A stretch of 64,000 nucleotides of DNA from an uncultured Psychroserpens sp. (GCA_947488655.1 CANKZZ010000005.1:372001-436000); one strand, 5' to 3'. Shown: positions 10,531-19,643, counted from the stretch's first letter. Notes: a model not told the origin generated them from the letters alone. Numbers and translations: made by a program.

Positions 10531-11184
10531 TTAGTTTCCTTTTTTATAATCGGCTAAGAATTTCTCTAAACCTATATCTGTTAAAGGATGCTTTAATAAG
10601 CCAACAATAGAACTTAAAGGACCAGTCATTACATCTGCTCCAAGTTTAGCGCAATCTATTACGTGCATTGTATGACGTACAGAAGCTGCAAGAATTTCTG
10701 TTTCAAACCCGTAGTTATCATAAATCATTCTAATCTCTGCAATGAGGTTTAAACCATCTGTTGAAATATCATCTAAACGACCAATAAAAGGAGACACATA
10801 TGTTGCTCCTGCTTTTGCTGCTAATAATGCTTGACCTGGTGAAAAAACTAAAGTTACATTTGTTTTAATTCCTTTATCAGTAAAATATTTACATGCTTTA
10901 ATACCATCTTTAATCATAGGTAATTTTACTACGATTTGAGGGTGTAAATCGGCAAGTAACTCACCTTCTCTTACCATACCTTCAAAATCTGTAGAAATCA
11001 CTTCGGCAGATACGTCTCCATCTACAATATTACAGATGTTAACATAATGCTTCATAATGTTGTCATGACCTGTAATGCCTTCTTTAGCCATTAGTGATGG
11101 GTTTGTAGTTACACCATCTAAAATACCAAGATCTTGAGCTTCTTTAATTTGGTCAAGGTTGGCTGTATCAATAAAAAATTTCAT
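10531..11184 (-). CDS. fsa: Fructose-6-phosphate aldolase / small transaldolase (TalC/FSA family)
   Basis: Cytoplasmic class I aldolase of 217 residues, the short TalC/FSA type. The N-terminus [10 protein letters not shown], the GVTTNPSL motif, the Schiff-base lysine K87 in VVKLPM and the segment [31 protein letters not shown] are all family hallmarks. It either transfers dihydroxyacetone units in the non-oxidative pentose phosphate pathway or cleaves fructose 6-phosphate; sequence alone cannot decide, though genomes of this group commonly use this short form as transaldolase. It is monocistronic with a terminator downstream. Confidence 0.93.
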   Translation of the reverse strand: MKFFIDTANLDQIKEAQDLGILDGVTTNPSLMAKEGITGHDNIMKHYVNICNIVDGDVSAEVISTDFEGMVREGELLADLHPQIVVKLPMIKDGIKACKYFTDKGIKTNVTLVFSPGQALLAAKAGATYVSPFIGRLDDISTDGLNLIAEIRMIYDNYGFETEILAASVRHTMHVIDCAKLGADVMTGPLSSIVGLLKHPLTDIGLEKFLADYKKGN

Positions 11185-11286
11185 GCGTAGTTATGTTATA
11201 GTTATGATTAAATTTATGCCTACGAATTTACGATTTTATGACGCTTTCCGTAGAACATATTATTAAATGATATTAACAATAATAAT

Positions 11287-11712
11287 CTATTGATAGTTAA
11301 TTGTTAGACTATAGTTTTTGAATGCTGATGTAGAACACATAGTTTCTTCATATTCTCCAGAATATTCATCATAATTAATTGGAGGATCTACATCTAGATA
11401 AATAGTAAAATTATAAGTGCCAGCATTTTCTGTAACACCTTCTATTGTAACTGTTCTATGATTAAAATAAACATGTATTCCATCTGGTAGGTCACCTTCA
11501 ATGTCAAAGTAATAGAAATAATCATCGTCAAAAGGCTCATTTTTAATTTCTGCATCAAACGAGTCGTGATAATGGTCATTTACAACACCAACCTTAAATG
11601 TTTTATTTGGTAATTTTGGACTTCGCGCTATTAAAGCACATTCTAATAGGTCTTCACAACTGGTAAATGTAAAAAGGCTAAAAACTAATAGTAGAGGTAG
11701 TAGTTTTTTCAT
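11287..11712 (-). CDS. Small lipoprotein with Ig-like/putative Ig (cadherin-like) fold
   Basis: Lipoprotein of 141 residues: hydrophobic leader and lipobox FTSC (C19). The segment DLPDGIHVYFNHRTVTIEGVTENAGTYNFTIYLDV has the look of a putative-Ig/cadherin-like domain ('GTYNFT' beta strands). Three further cysteines (in LLECAL, and EETMCSTS) could form a disulfide. No enzyme motif. Not assigned to a named family; probably an envelope protein of unknown role. Confidence 0.75.
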   Translation of the reverse strand: MKKLLPLLLVFSLFTFTSCEDLLECALIARSPKLPNKTFKVGVVNDHYHDSFDAEIKNEPFDDDYFYYFDIEGDLPDGIHVYFNHRTVTIEGVTENAGTYNFTIYLDVDPPINYDEYSGEYEETMCSTSAFKNYSLTINYQ

Positions 11713-11760
11713 AAGTATGAATTATTTGTAAAATCTACTCACAAAAAACATACCAAGTAA

Positions 11761-12564
11761 TTATAGCTTATAATGATTTAATAGCATTTTCTCATATACT
11801 TTATCTGGTAAGATTCTCTTTAAGACTATTGAGAATTTCTGCATAAAAGCGCCAACTTTGTAGTGTATTTTAGGGTTTGGAGTATTAATGATTTTATAAA
11901 TCATATTAGAAACCATAATTGGGTCATCACCACTATCAACATCTTCATCAATGGCTTTTAAAACTTTACCATACGTTGTTTCATAAGGTGACCCATTTAC
12001 TACTGGAGCATGAAAACGACCAGCTGCAATATTAGTCGCAAAATCGCCAGGAGCAACATTTGTCATATGGATATTAAAATCTTTAATTTCCATTCTAAAG
12101 GTTTCAGTAATTAACTCTAATGCACCTTTACTTGCACTGTAAATTCCGCGATATGGCAATCCCATATAACCAGCAATTGAAGTAATATTTATTATGAGCC
12201 CAGAATTTTGTTTACGCATTTGAGGCAAAACAGCCTTGATAACATTGATTGGCCCAAAAAGATTAGTTTCAAAATTTCGTTTAATTTCTTCGTTTGGAAT
12301 TTCTTCAATAGGACCTGTAATTCCTGCTCCTGCATTGTTAATGACCACATCAATTCGTCCTGCCTCTGTAGCCACAGTTTCTATAGCTTTTTCTACGGAA
12401 AGTACATCTGCTACATCCAATGCCACCAATTTAATTTTAGAATCTGGATAACGCTCAGGAGATCTACTTGTTCCATAAACTGTAAACCCTTTTTGAGATA
12501 AGAATTCTCCAATAGATTTTCCTATTCCTGAAGATCCACCTGTGATTAAAACAACTTTAGACAT
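11761..12564 (-). CDS. Short-chain dehydrogenase/reductase (SDR family)
   Basis: NAD(P)-dependent oxidoreductase of 267 residues, classical SDR. The Rossmann glycine motif is TGGSSGIG (8-15), the NNAG motif lies at about 76-79, and the catalytic triad is S129, Y142 and K146 (YSASK). An Arg following the second strand (GTSRSPER) suggests a preference for NADPH. The extended C-terminus after 'MTNVAPGDFATNIA' is that of the retinol-dehydrogenase-like group. Substrate unknown. It overlaps no neighbour and ends 49 bases beyond the lipoprotein start. Confidence 0.92.
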   Translation of the reverse strand: MSKVVLITGGSSGIGKSIGEFLSQKGFTVYGTSRSPERYPDSKIKLVALDVADVLSVEKAIETVATEAGRIDVVINNAGAGITGPIEEIPNEEIKRNFETNLFGPINVIKAVLPQMRKQNSGLIINITSIAGYMGLPYRGIYSASKGALELITETFRMEIKDFNIHMTNVAPGDFATNIAAGRFHAPVVNGSPYETTYGKVLKAIDEDVDSGDDPIMVSNMIYKIINTPNPKIHYKVGAFMQKFSIVLKRILPDKVYEKMLLNHYKL

Positions 12565-12743
12565 TTAAACGGGTTTTAGCGATTAGTGATAAGCCTTTTT
12601 ACCTTTATTAATTCATGTAAAATTACTAATGAATTTCACAAGTAAGGCAAAAATGAAAAAAGATTTGCCAGTTTTATCTAACAAATCTCTTCTATATATA
12701 GTTATCAATCTTATAAAAAAGACGTCAAAATTGGGCACAAAAA

Positions 12744-12842
12744 AAGGCAAGCTACCTACATCACACCGCTACGACCATTTACCTTTGCTTCGTTCCCGAC
12801 CTGGAGGATTCAACAGGAGCTGGTTGTGTAGGACTTGCCAGT
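12744..12842 (-). ncRNA. ffs: Signal recognition particle RNA, small bacterial type (4.5S)
   Basis: On the minus strand the sequence contains the conserved apical domain CAGGTCGGGAACGAAGCA, which matches the Ffh-binding region of SRP RNA (asymmetric and symmetric loops around a GGAA tetraloop). The ends close as a helix, GGCAAG with CTTGCC (12746-12751 with 12834-12839). A run of T follows the 3' end on that strand, acting as terminator. A complete promoter lies at 12845-12874, and its predicted start coincides with the helix. The RNA binds Ffh to target membrane and secreted proteins. An ORF drawn across this region on the plus strand is spurious. Confidence 0.93.
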
Positions 12843-12844
12843 GG

Positions 12845-12874
12845 CAAAGATACAACCTTTTAATACTTTTGCAA
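12845..12874 (-). promoter_or_regulatory. Promoter of the SRP RNA
   Basis: Minus strand: TTG at 12874-12872 and TATCTTTG at 12852-12845 with 19 bases between, the same architecture as the peroxiredoxin promoter. The predicted start falls within a few bases of the 5' end of the RNA helix. Confidence 0.85.
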
Positions 12875-12949
12875 TATTTTTAAACCTAATTTTATTTGAT
12901 TTTTTAAACTGAAAATTATTAAATAACTTGCACCTAAATCTCAACAAAA

Positions 12950-13981
12950 ATGCGTTCATTTAAAGCTTTAATAATCACTATATTAAGTGTAACTATTATT
13001 TCCTGCGGAAATTCTAATTCTCAAAAATCTAATCTGTCAATTTCTACAGATGCTAAAAACAATGTGGCTACGCTTGGCGAAACCGTTAAGCTATCAATTA
13101 AAAATCCAAAAGGACTTGACATTTCATCTGTTAACTACACCTTAAATGGAGAACCTATTGACGCTTCCTTTAAATTAGATGATGAGCTTTTAGGAGTTCA
13201 AACCGTAACTGCGACTGTTAAAACTGGCGATGCTTCCGAAGACATACAAACAAACATTACTATTTTAAATAATCAATCTCCAAAAGTTTATGGTTATAAA
13301 ATAATAAATGAGTATCCTCATGATATTACCTCATATACTCAAGGTTTAGAGTTTCATAATGGAGAATTATACGAAAGTACTGGTCAATATGGCGAATCTA
13401 AATTGCGAAAAGTAGATTATAAAACCGGTGAAGTACTTAAAAATATTACTATTGGAAACCAATATTTTGGTGAAGGTCTAACCATTATGAATGATAATAT
13501 TTACCAACTTACATGGCAGGAAAATATTGGCTTTGTATATGATGTTGATACGTTTGAGAAGAAAAGCAGCTTTACCTACGGAAAAAGTAAAGAAGGTTGG
13601 GGAATTTGTAACGATGGTACAAACATTTATAAAAGTGATGGTACCGAGCAAATTTGGTTGCTAAACCCAGAAACCTTAGTTGAAGATTCTAAACTTCAAG
13701 TCTATACCAATAAAGGAAAAATTGTTGGTATGAATGAGTTAGAATATGTCAATGGTAAAATTTATGCTAATCGGTATCAAAAAAATGGAGTTGCCATCAT
13801 AAATCCTAAAAATGGTGCCATTGAAGGTGTTATTGATTTTTCTCCCTTACACAATTTAGTAACACAACATGCTGGATTAGATGTTTTAAATGGTATTGCA
13901 TACAACCCAGAAACTAAAACGCTTTACGTAACTGGTAAGCGTTGGGACAAATTATTTGAGGTAGAAGTTTTTGAGAAATAG
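12950..13981 (+). CDS. Glutaminyl-peptide cyclotransferase (beta-propeller type), lipoprotein
   Basis: Exported enzyme of 343 residues that converts N-terminal glutamine of peptides to pyroglutamate. A lipobox ends at C19 (IISC). Residues about 25-105 form an Ig-like extension, and from about 110 the plant-type QC propeller follows, recognised by YTQGLEFHNGELYESTGQYGESKLRKVD and the repeats of the type 'EGWGICNDG' and 'MNELEYVNGKIYANRY'. Found in Bacteroidota as a periplasmic lipoprotein. A small membrane-protein ORF begins at the next base, so the two are probably cotranscribed. Confidence 0.92.
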   Translation: MRSFKALIITILSVTIISCGNSNSQKSNLSISTDAKNNVATLGETVKLSIKNPKGLDISSVNYTLNGEPIDASFKLDDELLGVQTVTATVKTGDASEDIQTNITILNNQSPKVYGYKIINEYPHDITSYTQGLEFHNGELYESTGQYGESKLRKVDYKTGEVLKNITIGNQYFGEGLTIMNDNIYQLTWQENIGFVYDVDTFEKKSSFTYGKSKEGWGICNDGTNIYKSDGTEQIWLLNPETLVEDSKLQVYTNKGKIVGMNELEYVNGKIYANRYQKNGVAIINPKNGAIEGVIDFSPLHNLVTQHAGLDVLNGIAYNPETKTLYVTGKRWDKLFEVEVFEK

Positions 13982-14179
13982 ATGAGATCATTTTTAAAAA
14001 TCTTATCTATGATTATATCATTACTATCATTTTTTATGCTTGTAATTTATAGTATTTTAAGATTTTCATCTACACATCCTATAGGAGATAACATACCAAT
14101 ATTCGTTTATGCTTGTTTTATAGTTTTTATTATATCTACAGTGTTATGGATAAATTTTACGTTGCTTAAAAAACAATAG
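13982..14179 (+). CDS. Small two-helix membrane protein
   Basis: 65 residues with two hydrophobic helices (about 6-27 and 41-61) and a short Lys-rich tail. The ATG follows the stop of the cyclotransferase without any gap, which suggests translational coupling. No known family recognised; function unknown. Confidence 0.6.
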   Translation: MRSFLKILSMIISLLSFFMLVIYSILRFSSTHPIGDNIPIFVYACFIVFIISTVLWINFTLLKKQ

Positions 14180-14258
14180 TTAGTCTTTTTACTCACTCAA
14201 AAGTAGCATTCACTCATTCTAACTTTTAAAACTGTTCTTTCTTTTGGTTCTTTGAATC

Positions 14259-15020
14259 ATGAGAACGACAATAAACATAAACATTCCAACACCTTGTCAT
14301 GAAGATTGGGACGTAATGACACCACAACAACAAGGTCGTCATTGTGCATCTTGCGAGAAAACTGTTTTTGATTTTACAGCTAAAACAGATGAGCAAATTA
14401 TCAAAACGTATCAAACACAAAATAATCTTTGTGGTCGGTTTAAAACCTCTCAATTAGATAGAGAACTCGTATTAAACCGAAAAGAGAAAAACAACTATCT
14501 ATCTTATGTTGCCTCAACCCTTTTTGCTTTTTTAAGCTTTGGCTCTCTAGAAATTGAAGCACAAGAAAAGCCAAAGACTGTAACTATAGATTATTCTCAA
14601 AACCCGACAATAAAAGGAAAAATAGCAGTCTCAATTTTAAACAAAAACATTAAAGGTACCGTAACAAATAGTTATAATAATCTCCCAATTGTTGGTGTTA
14701 ATGTAGTTATTAAAGGAACAGAAAAAGGTGTACAAACAGATTTTGATGGCAATTATGAATTACATGCTAAAAAAGGAGATACACTAGTATTTTCTCTTCT
14801 TGGTTATGAAACTAAAGAGATTAAAGTTTCAAATAGTACCATATATAATATTTCTATTGCTGACTCAGAACTTGAAATTATGGGAGAAATCATGATTTAT
14901 GATCCTAAAATTGAAAAAACACATAACAAAAATGATCATGAGAATTTAGATATTAAAGAACGTTCATCAACGGGACAATTGTTGTATAAAATGACGTCTA
15001 TCTTCCGAAGAAAAAGTTAA
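14259..15020 (+). CDS. Four-cysteine membrane protein with CarboxypepD_reg-like domain (paralogue 1)
   Basis: First of three tandem paralogues, 253 residues. The N-terminus carries PCHEDWDVMTP, then HCASCEKTVFDFT, then LCGRF: four cysteines (C13, C29, C32, C58) that look like a metal-binding cluster. One transmembrane helix follows (about 80-97, LSYVASTLFAFLSF), then a beta-sandwich CarboxypepD_reg-like domain (about 125-205, VVGVNVVIKGTEKGVQTDFDGNYELHAKKGDTLVFSLLGYET). The end is LLYKMTSIFRRK. By topology the cysteine cluster would be on one face of the inner membrane and the beta domain on the other. Role unknown; an envelope sensor or anchor is a guess. Confidence 0.8.
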   Translation: MRTTININIPTPCHEDWDVMTPQQQGRHCASCEKTVFDFTAKTDEQIIKTYQTQNNLCGRFKTSQLDRELVLNRKEKNNYLSYVASTLFAFLSFGSLEIEAQEKPKTVTIDYSQNPTIKGKIAVSILNKNIKGTVTNSYNNLPIVGVNVVIKGTEKGVQTDFDGNYELHAKKGDTLVFSLLGYETKEIKVSNSTIYNISIADSELEIMGEIMIYDPKIEKTHNKNDHENLDIKERSSTGQLLYKMTSIFRRKS

Positions 15021-15024
15021 ACAC

Positions 15025-15852
15025 ATGAGAACCAGTCTAAACATTAACATTCCAGAACCATGTCATGAAGATTGGAACAAAATGACAGTTCAGCAAAAAG
15101 GAAGACATTGTAAATCTTGTGAGAAAACAGTATTTGATTTTACTACAAAAACCGATGAACAAATCGTTAAAACCTTTTTAAATGAAGGCAGAGTTTGCGG
15201 TCGCTTCAAATCTACCCAACTTAACAGAGCATTAGTTTTAAACCGAAAAGAGAAAAACAACTATTTAAGTTACGTTGCTTCTACCCTTTTTACGTTTTTA
15301 AGTTTTGGGACACAAGATGTTGAAGCACAAGGAAAACCTAAAATTGTAGAGGTAGATTCTTCACAAATATCAACTGTAAATGGAAAACTTGGTACTTCTA
15401 TTTTAAACACAAAACTTATAAAAGGAATTATTTATAATTCTGATAAATCTCCAATACCTAATGTTGAAATTACAATTAAAGGGAGTACTAATTCTACAAC
15501 TTCAAATAGTGATGGAAGTTTCTTAATTAAAGGGGAATTACAGAATATACTAGTCATAAAAGCAGCAGGTTATGAAATTGCAGAAATTACTATCAGAGAT
15601 TTTGGAAATCGTCAAATATATTTGAAAGCACAAACTAGAGAAAAAGTTATTAGCGTTATTCCTGCTTGTGAAATAAAAGAAACAGAAGCTAAAACTGTCC
15701 ATTTACTTTTAGGAGGTATTGCTGGTATGATAGAAATAACTACTAATCCTAAAATAGAAAATCCGTTGCCTATTGTAAACGGAAATTTAGATCGATCCTC
15801 TTCAGCTTCCTTTTTATACAGTATGCGACAAATGTTCAATAGGAAAAATTAA
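15025..15852 (+). CDS. Four-cysteine membrane protein with CarboxypepD_reg-like domain (paralogue 2)
   Basis: Second tandem paralogue, 275 residues, starting 4 bases after the first. Cysteines C13, C29, C32 and C58 and the helix at about 80-97 are conserved with its neighbours, and residues 1-110 are nearly identical to paralogue 3. The CarboxypepD_reg-like domain (about 135-195, with PIPNVEITIKGSTNSTTSNSDGSFLIKG) differs strongly from the other copies, while the C-terminal LYSMRQMFNRK is shared in outline. The pattern is duplication with a homogenised N-terminus and a diverging external domain. Function unknown. Confidence 0.8.
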   Translation: MRTSLNINIPEPCHEDWNKMTVQQKGRHCKSCEKTVFDFTTKTDEQIVKTFLNEGRVCGRFKSTQLNRALVLNRKEKNNYLSYVASTLFTFLSFGTQDVEAQGKPKIVEVDSSQISTVNGKLGTSILNTKLIKGIIYNSDKSPIPNVEITIKGSTNSTTSNSDGSFLIKGELQNILVIKAAGYEIAEITIRDFGNRQIYLKAQTREKVISVIPACEIKETEAKTVHLLLGGIAGMIEITTNPKIENPLPIVNGNLDRSSSASFLYSMRQMFNRKN

Positions 15853-15856
15853 AATT

Positions 15857-16668
15857 ATGAGAACCAGTCTAAACATTAACATTCCAGAACCATGTCATGA
15901 AGATTGGAACAAAATGACACTTCAGCAAAAAGGCAGATATTGTAAATCTTGCGAGAAAACTGTTTTTGATTTCACGTCTAAAACAGATGAGCAAATCGTT
16001 AAAACCTTTTTAAATGAAGGTAGAGTTTGCGGTCGCTACAAATCTACCCAACTCAACAGAGCATTAGTTTTAAACCGAAAAGAGAAAAACAACTATTTAA
16101 GTTACGTTGCTTCTACCCTTTTTACGTTTTTAAGTTTTGGGACACAATATGTTGAAGCACAAGGAAAACCTAAAATCGTAAACGTAGATTCATTACAGAA
16201 ACAATTGGTTAAAGGAAAATAGGCACTTCAATTTTAAACGAGCGTTTCATAAATGGCTTTATTACTTCTAAAACTGATGGATTACCACTCCCAGGAGTTA
16301 TTGTTGTAAATCTGAGATCTAAAGCTGAAACCTATTCAGACTTTGATGGCAATTTTTCCTTAAAAGCGAGAACAGGAGATTCATTAAAATATGAGTTTTA
16401 TGGAATGTTAAATGTCGAGTCAATTATCGATAACAAAAGTATCTACAAAATTGAGTTATCCGAAAACCCTTGTGAACGAGATGCCTATATAGTTGCAGGT
16501 ACAGCAACATACAGTTCTGATTATATCTACAAAAGAAAATGTAGGCAATTAAAAAAGCAAGCGCAACGCAAAGAAAAACAAGAAAAAATCAAAAACGGAG
16601 AACTAGAACGCACTCAAATTGGAAAGTTCTTATATAACATCACTAATGTTTTCCGAAGAAAGGAATAA
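15857..16668 (+). pseudogene. Third four-cysteine paralogue, broken by a one-base frameshift
   Basis: Residues 1-121 read in frame from 15857 and match paralogue 2 almost exactly, then stop at 16220-16222. Alignment with paralogue 2 shows GGAAAACTTGGTACT against GGAAAATAGGCACT, one base short; restoring one A in the run at 16216-16219 gives GK(I)GTSILNERFINGF and carries on without a stop through a CarboxypepD_reg-like domain to 16668, ending GKFLYNITNVFRRKE. This is either a decayed gene, a phase-variable A-run or a sequencing/assembly error. Starts 4 bases after the second copy. Confidence 0.8.
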
Positions 16669-16706
16669 TACATACTTTTAAATTTTAATTTCAGAAATTT
16701 AAAAAA

Positions 16707-17096
16707 ATGCAAACCCACGAGCAAGAACTCATTGTTACTAAAGATCATTTAGATCATTTAAATCATGTCAATAATATAGAATATGTACGTTGGGTTCAAG
16801 ATATTGCATCAGCACATTGGGATTCTAAAACGTCTAAAACTGTAAGAGACACCTTTTATTGGGTTTTACTCAGTCACCATATTCAATACAAAGCAGAAGC
16901 TGTTTTAGGCGATGTGTTACTATTAAAAACTTACGTTATAAAATCTGGAGGCGTGAGATCTACTCGTACCGTAGAAATCTTTAATAAAAGTACCAATAAA
17001 TTATTGACCACCTCAGAGACCAAATGGTGTTTTATGTCTTATGAGACAAATAAACCTACTAGAATTCCTGATGATTTCGTTCAGCTTTTTAGTTAA
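16707..17096 (+). CDS. Acyl-CoA thioesterase (hotdog fold, YbgC/4HBT type)
   Basis: Cytoplasmic hydrolase of acyl-CoA or 4-hydroxybenzoyl-CoA-like thioesters, 129 residues, a single hotdog domain. The signature HLDHLNHVNNIEYVRWVQDIA carries the usual DxxxHVNN pattern of the 4HBT family around the catalytic Asp, and the rest ends with TKWCFMSYETNKPTRIP. Substrate cannot be read from the sequence. It lies 38 bases downstream of the broken paralogue and may share its transcript. Confidence 0.9.
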   Translation: MQTHEQELIVTKDHLDHLNHVNNIEYVRWVQDIASAHWDSKTSKTVRDTFYWVLLSHHIQYKAEAVLGDVLLLKTYVIKSGGVRSTRTVEIFNKSTNKLLTTSETKWCFMSYETNKPTRIPDDFVQLFS

Positions 17097-17140
17097 AAGA
17101 ACATTAAATTAGTTGTTAAACTCTCTTAATGTATATTTTT

Positions 17141-17152
17141 TTTCTTCGGAAA
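17141..17152 (-). repeat. Intergenic copy of dispersed 12-mer TTTCCGAAGAAA
   Basis: Exact copy in the minus orientation, 38 bases upstream of the next gene's TTG start. Confidence 0.7.
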
Positions 17153-17189
17153 TGTCTTAGATTTAAAATTACAACCAACAACAACACTC

Positions 17190-17933
17190 TTGAAATCTCT
17201 AAAAATTCTCGTTTTTCTTCTCATCCCTTTATTTACTAATGCACAAATTATAAAAGGTGTCATTTACGATAATGAAGCTGCTGTAAAAGGTGCAAAAATT
17301 ATAAATAGAACTCAAAATATTTTAACATATACTAATGATGAAGGTGCTTTTCAAATTGAAGCTAAAGTCAATGATGTATTAGTCATAAACTCCTATTTTC
17401 ATGAGCAACAATTTTTAAGTCTTGCGCAATCTCATTTTGAAAATGACATCGTAATAGAACTTAAAAAAATCACCAATGAATTAGATGAAGTAGAAGTTAC
17501 TGAAGTGAGAGAAAAACTATTTGATTCTCTCAATTTTAGCAACACAACAGCAAAACAAGGACAAATTGCTTTTAAAAAACGAACCTTTGGTAGTGGTGAA
17601 AATCTCCAGCCAACCTTAGACTTAATTGCTGTTGCAAAGCTAATAGGTAACCTTTTTAAAAACAAAAACAAAAACAAAGCGCCAGATGTTGTCTATGTTA
17701 CTCCAGAAGATTTAATCACGCTTTTTGAAACCAACACCTATTTTAATCAAAAATATTTGACTTCACAGCTGGAAATTCCAAAACCATATCAGCAATTATT
17801 TTTTGATTACTGCAGCGCACAAAATTTAAATGTAACTATTCTTAAAAAAGAAAACGAATTTGAATTGGTTGATGCACTTTTAATTCATAGCGATGCGTTT
17901 AAAAAAATCTTAGAAGAGCATACTAAGAATTAG
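17190..17933 (+). CDS. Exported protein with CarboxypepD_reg-like domain
   Basis: 247 residues with a TTG start. A Sec signal peptide (1-18, ending TNAQ) leads into a short CarboxypepD_reg-like domain (about 20-95: IIKGVIYDNEAAVKGAKIINRTQNILTYTNDEGAFQI). The remainder is helical with a Lys/Asn-rich stretch (KNKNKNKAPD). No plug or barrel follows, so it is not a TonB-dependent receptor. Predicted periplasmic; function unknown. No good promoter is seen. Confidence 0.72.
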   Translation: MKSLKILVFLLIPLFTNAQIIKGVIYDNEAAVKGAKIINRTQNILTYTNDEGAFQIEAKVNDVLVINSYFHEQQFLSLAQSHFENDIVIELKKITNELDEVEVTEVREKLFDSLNFSNTTAKQGQIAFKKRTFGSGENLQPTLDLIAVAKLIGNLFKNKNKNKAPDVVYVTPEDLITLFETNTYFNQKYLTSQLEIPKPYQQLFFDYCSAQNLNVTILKKENEFELVDALLIHSDAFKKILEEHTKN

Positions 17934-17981
17934 ATTTTAAAATTTTTACAATCAACCATAATAAAAGTTAAGTACAAAAGT

Positions 17982-17989
17982 TATATTTG
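17982..17989 (+). promoter_or_regulatory. -7 element (TATATTTG) before the beta-helix lipoprotein gene
   Basis: Perfect TAnnTTTG with about 60 bases of leader; no -33 TTG at normal spacing. Confidence 0.45.
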
Positions 17990-18051
17990 AGGTGACTAAA
18001 GGTGCCTAAGGCACAACTAGCAAATTATACTACGCTAAAGACATTATTAAT

Positions 18052-19611
18052 ATGATTAAACGAATTATATATTTTATACTTACAATTGGCATATTAATGT
18101 GCTGGAGCTCTTGCCGAAAAGATTTTGATTTTGCACCAAGTACTGGTAACCTCACCTTCTCAAAAGACACCATTTACTTAGATACCATTTTTTCAAATAT
18201 TGGATCTAGTACTTATAACCTAAAAGTATATAATCGTAGTGATGACGATATTTCAATTCCTACTGTACGTTTAAGTCAAGGAGAAAGCTCAAATTACAGA
18301 TTAAATGTTGACGGACTTCCAGGTAAAGAATTTCAAAATGTAGAGCTTTTAGCAAATGATAGTTTATTCATTTTTGTAGAAACCACAGCAGATATTCAAG
18401 CACTTGCTCAAAATAGTTTAGAGTTTTTATATACAGATGCTATTGAGTTTGATAGTGGTACAAATACTCAAAAAGTAGAATTGGTTACACTTATTAAAGA
18501 TGCAGTATTTATTTATCCAGATCGAGATAATACTACTGGTATTGTAGAAACCCTAACGTTTGATGTTGATGGAGATGGTGTTGATGACCAAACCACTCTT
18601 CAAGGTCGTTTTCTAGAAAATAGTGAACTTACGTTTACTAATGAAAAACCGTATGTTATTTATGGTTATGCTGCAGTAGATGATGGTGATATTTTAAATA
18701 TTGAAGCTGGAGCTCGGGTTCATTTTCATGCAAATTCTGGTTTACTAATTACAAACAATGCCTCTTTAAAAGTTAATGGTGCTTTAAGCCCAGATCAAGA
18801 GACCTTAGAAAATGAAGTCATTTTTGAAGGCGACCGTTTAGAGCCTCTATTTGCAGATGTTCCTGGTCAATGGGGAACGATTTGGTTATTTAATGGTAGT
18901 GTTGATAATGATATCAATTATGCAACGATTAAAAATGGAACCGTTGGTATTTTAAGTGAGGGCAATCAAAATGAAGTAGACGATAAATTAACGATTACGA
19001 ACTCTCAAATTTATAATTCTAGTAACTTCGGAATATTGGGTCGAGCGAGTTCAATTTCCGCAGAAAATGTGGTTATTAATGCTAGCGGACAATCTTCTTT
19101 TGCTGGTACTCTTGGCGGAAGATATAATTTCACACATTGTACAATTGCTAATTATTGGAATAATAGTTTTAGACAGTTTCCATCTGTGTTTTTAAATAAC
19201 TATGTTACCGATGAAAATAACCTCGACATTGGCAATGATTTATTTGCAAGATTTAACAACTGCATCATTTTTGGTAATGACAATCCAGAAATTGGTTTTG
19301 ATAATATTTCTGCTAACCTCTTTGATTTTAAATTTACCAATTGCTTAATTCGTTTTCAAGATTCAGGAGGTAATTTTTCTAATGATGCTAATTACCTGAT
19401 TAGCAATACCGATTTATATGAAGACTGCATTTTTAATAGCAATCCAGATTTTAAATTACCTTTTGAAAACATGTTGATGATTGGTGAGGATTCTGCTGCA
19501 AATGGTGAAGCCAGCGATGCTTTTATTATACCTTCAGATATTTTGGGCGAATCAAGAATCTCTCCTGCAGATTTAGGCGCTTACAAGAGTACTATTTTTG
19601 TTGAAGATTAA
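18052..19611 (+). CDS. Large surface lipoprotein, probable right-handed beta-helix
   Basis: 519 residues, leader with a lipobox WSSC (C21). An Ig-like region (about 30-150: NLTFSKDTIYLDTIFSNIGSSTYNLKVYNRSDDDI) is followed by an Asp-rich element DVDGDGVDD (about 174-182) resembling a calcium-binding loop. From about 210 the sequence repeats short strands of the type 'NASLKVNGAL', 'INYATIKNGTVGIL', 'LTITNSQIYNSSNFGIL' and 'ARFNNCIIFGN', typical of a pectate-lyase-like beta-helix. No catalytic residues are evident. Likely exposed at the cell surface; binding function inferred only. Confidence 0.8.
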   Translation: MIKRIIYFILTIGILMCWSSCRKDFDFAPSTGNLTFSKDTIYLDTIFSNIGSSTYNLKVYNRSDDDISIPTVRLSQGESSNYRLNVDGLPGKEFQNVELLANDSLFIFVETTADIQALAQNSLEFLYTDAIEFDSGTNTQKVELVTLIKDAVFIYPDRDNTTGIVETLTFDVDGDGVDDQTTLQGRFLENSELTFTNEKPYVIYGYAAVDDGDILNIEAGARVHFHANSGLLITNNASLKVNGALSPDQETLENEVIFEGDRLEPLFADVPGQWGTIWLFNGSVDNDINYATIKNGTVGILSEGNQNEVDDKLTITNSQIYNSSNFGILGRASSISAENVVINASGQSSFAGTLGGRYNFTHCTIANYWNNSFRQFPSVFLNNYVTDENNLDIGNDLFARFNNCIIFGNDNPEIGFDNISANLFDFKFTNCLIRFQDSGGNFSNDANYLISNTDLYEDCIFNSNPDFKLPFENMLMIGEDSAANGEASDAFIIPSDILGESRISPADLGAYKSTIFVED

Positions 19612-19613
19612 TA

Positions 19614-19625
19614 TTTCCGAAGAAA
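19614..19625 (+). repeat. Intergenic copy of dispersed 12-mer TTTCCGAAGAAA
   Basis: Exact copy immediately after the stop of the beta-helix gene and before its terminator. Confidence 0.7.
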
Positions 19626-19643
19626 TAAAAACTTTATAAAAAT

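Noticed and set aside
12629-12883. 84-codon open frame on the plus strand
   Set aside because: It runs across the SRP RNA on the other strand; no protein features.
16216-16222. Programmed frameshift in the third paralogue
   Set aside because: The A-run is short and no stimulatory structure or conserved slippery heptamer is apparent; a plain deletion is simpler, though not excluded.
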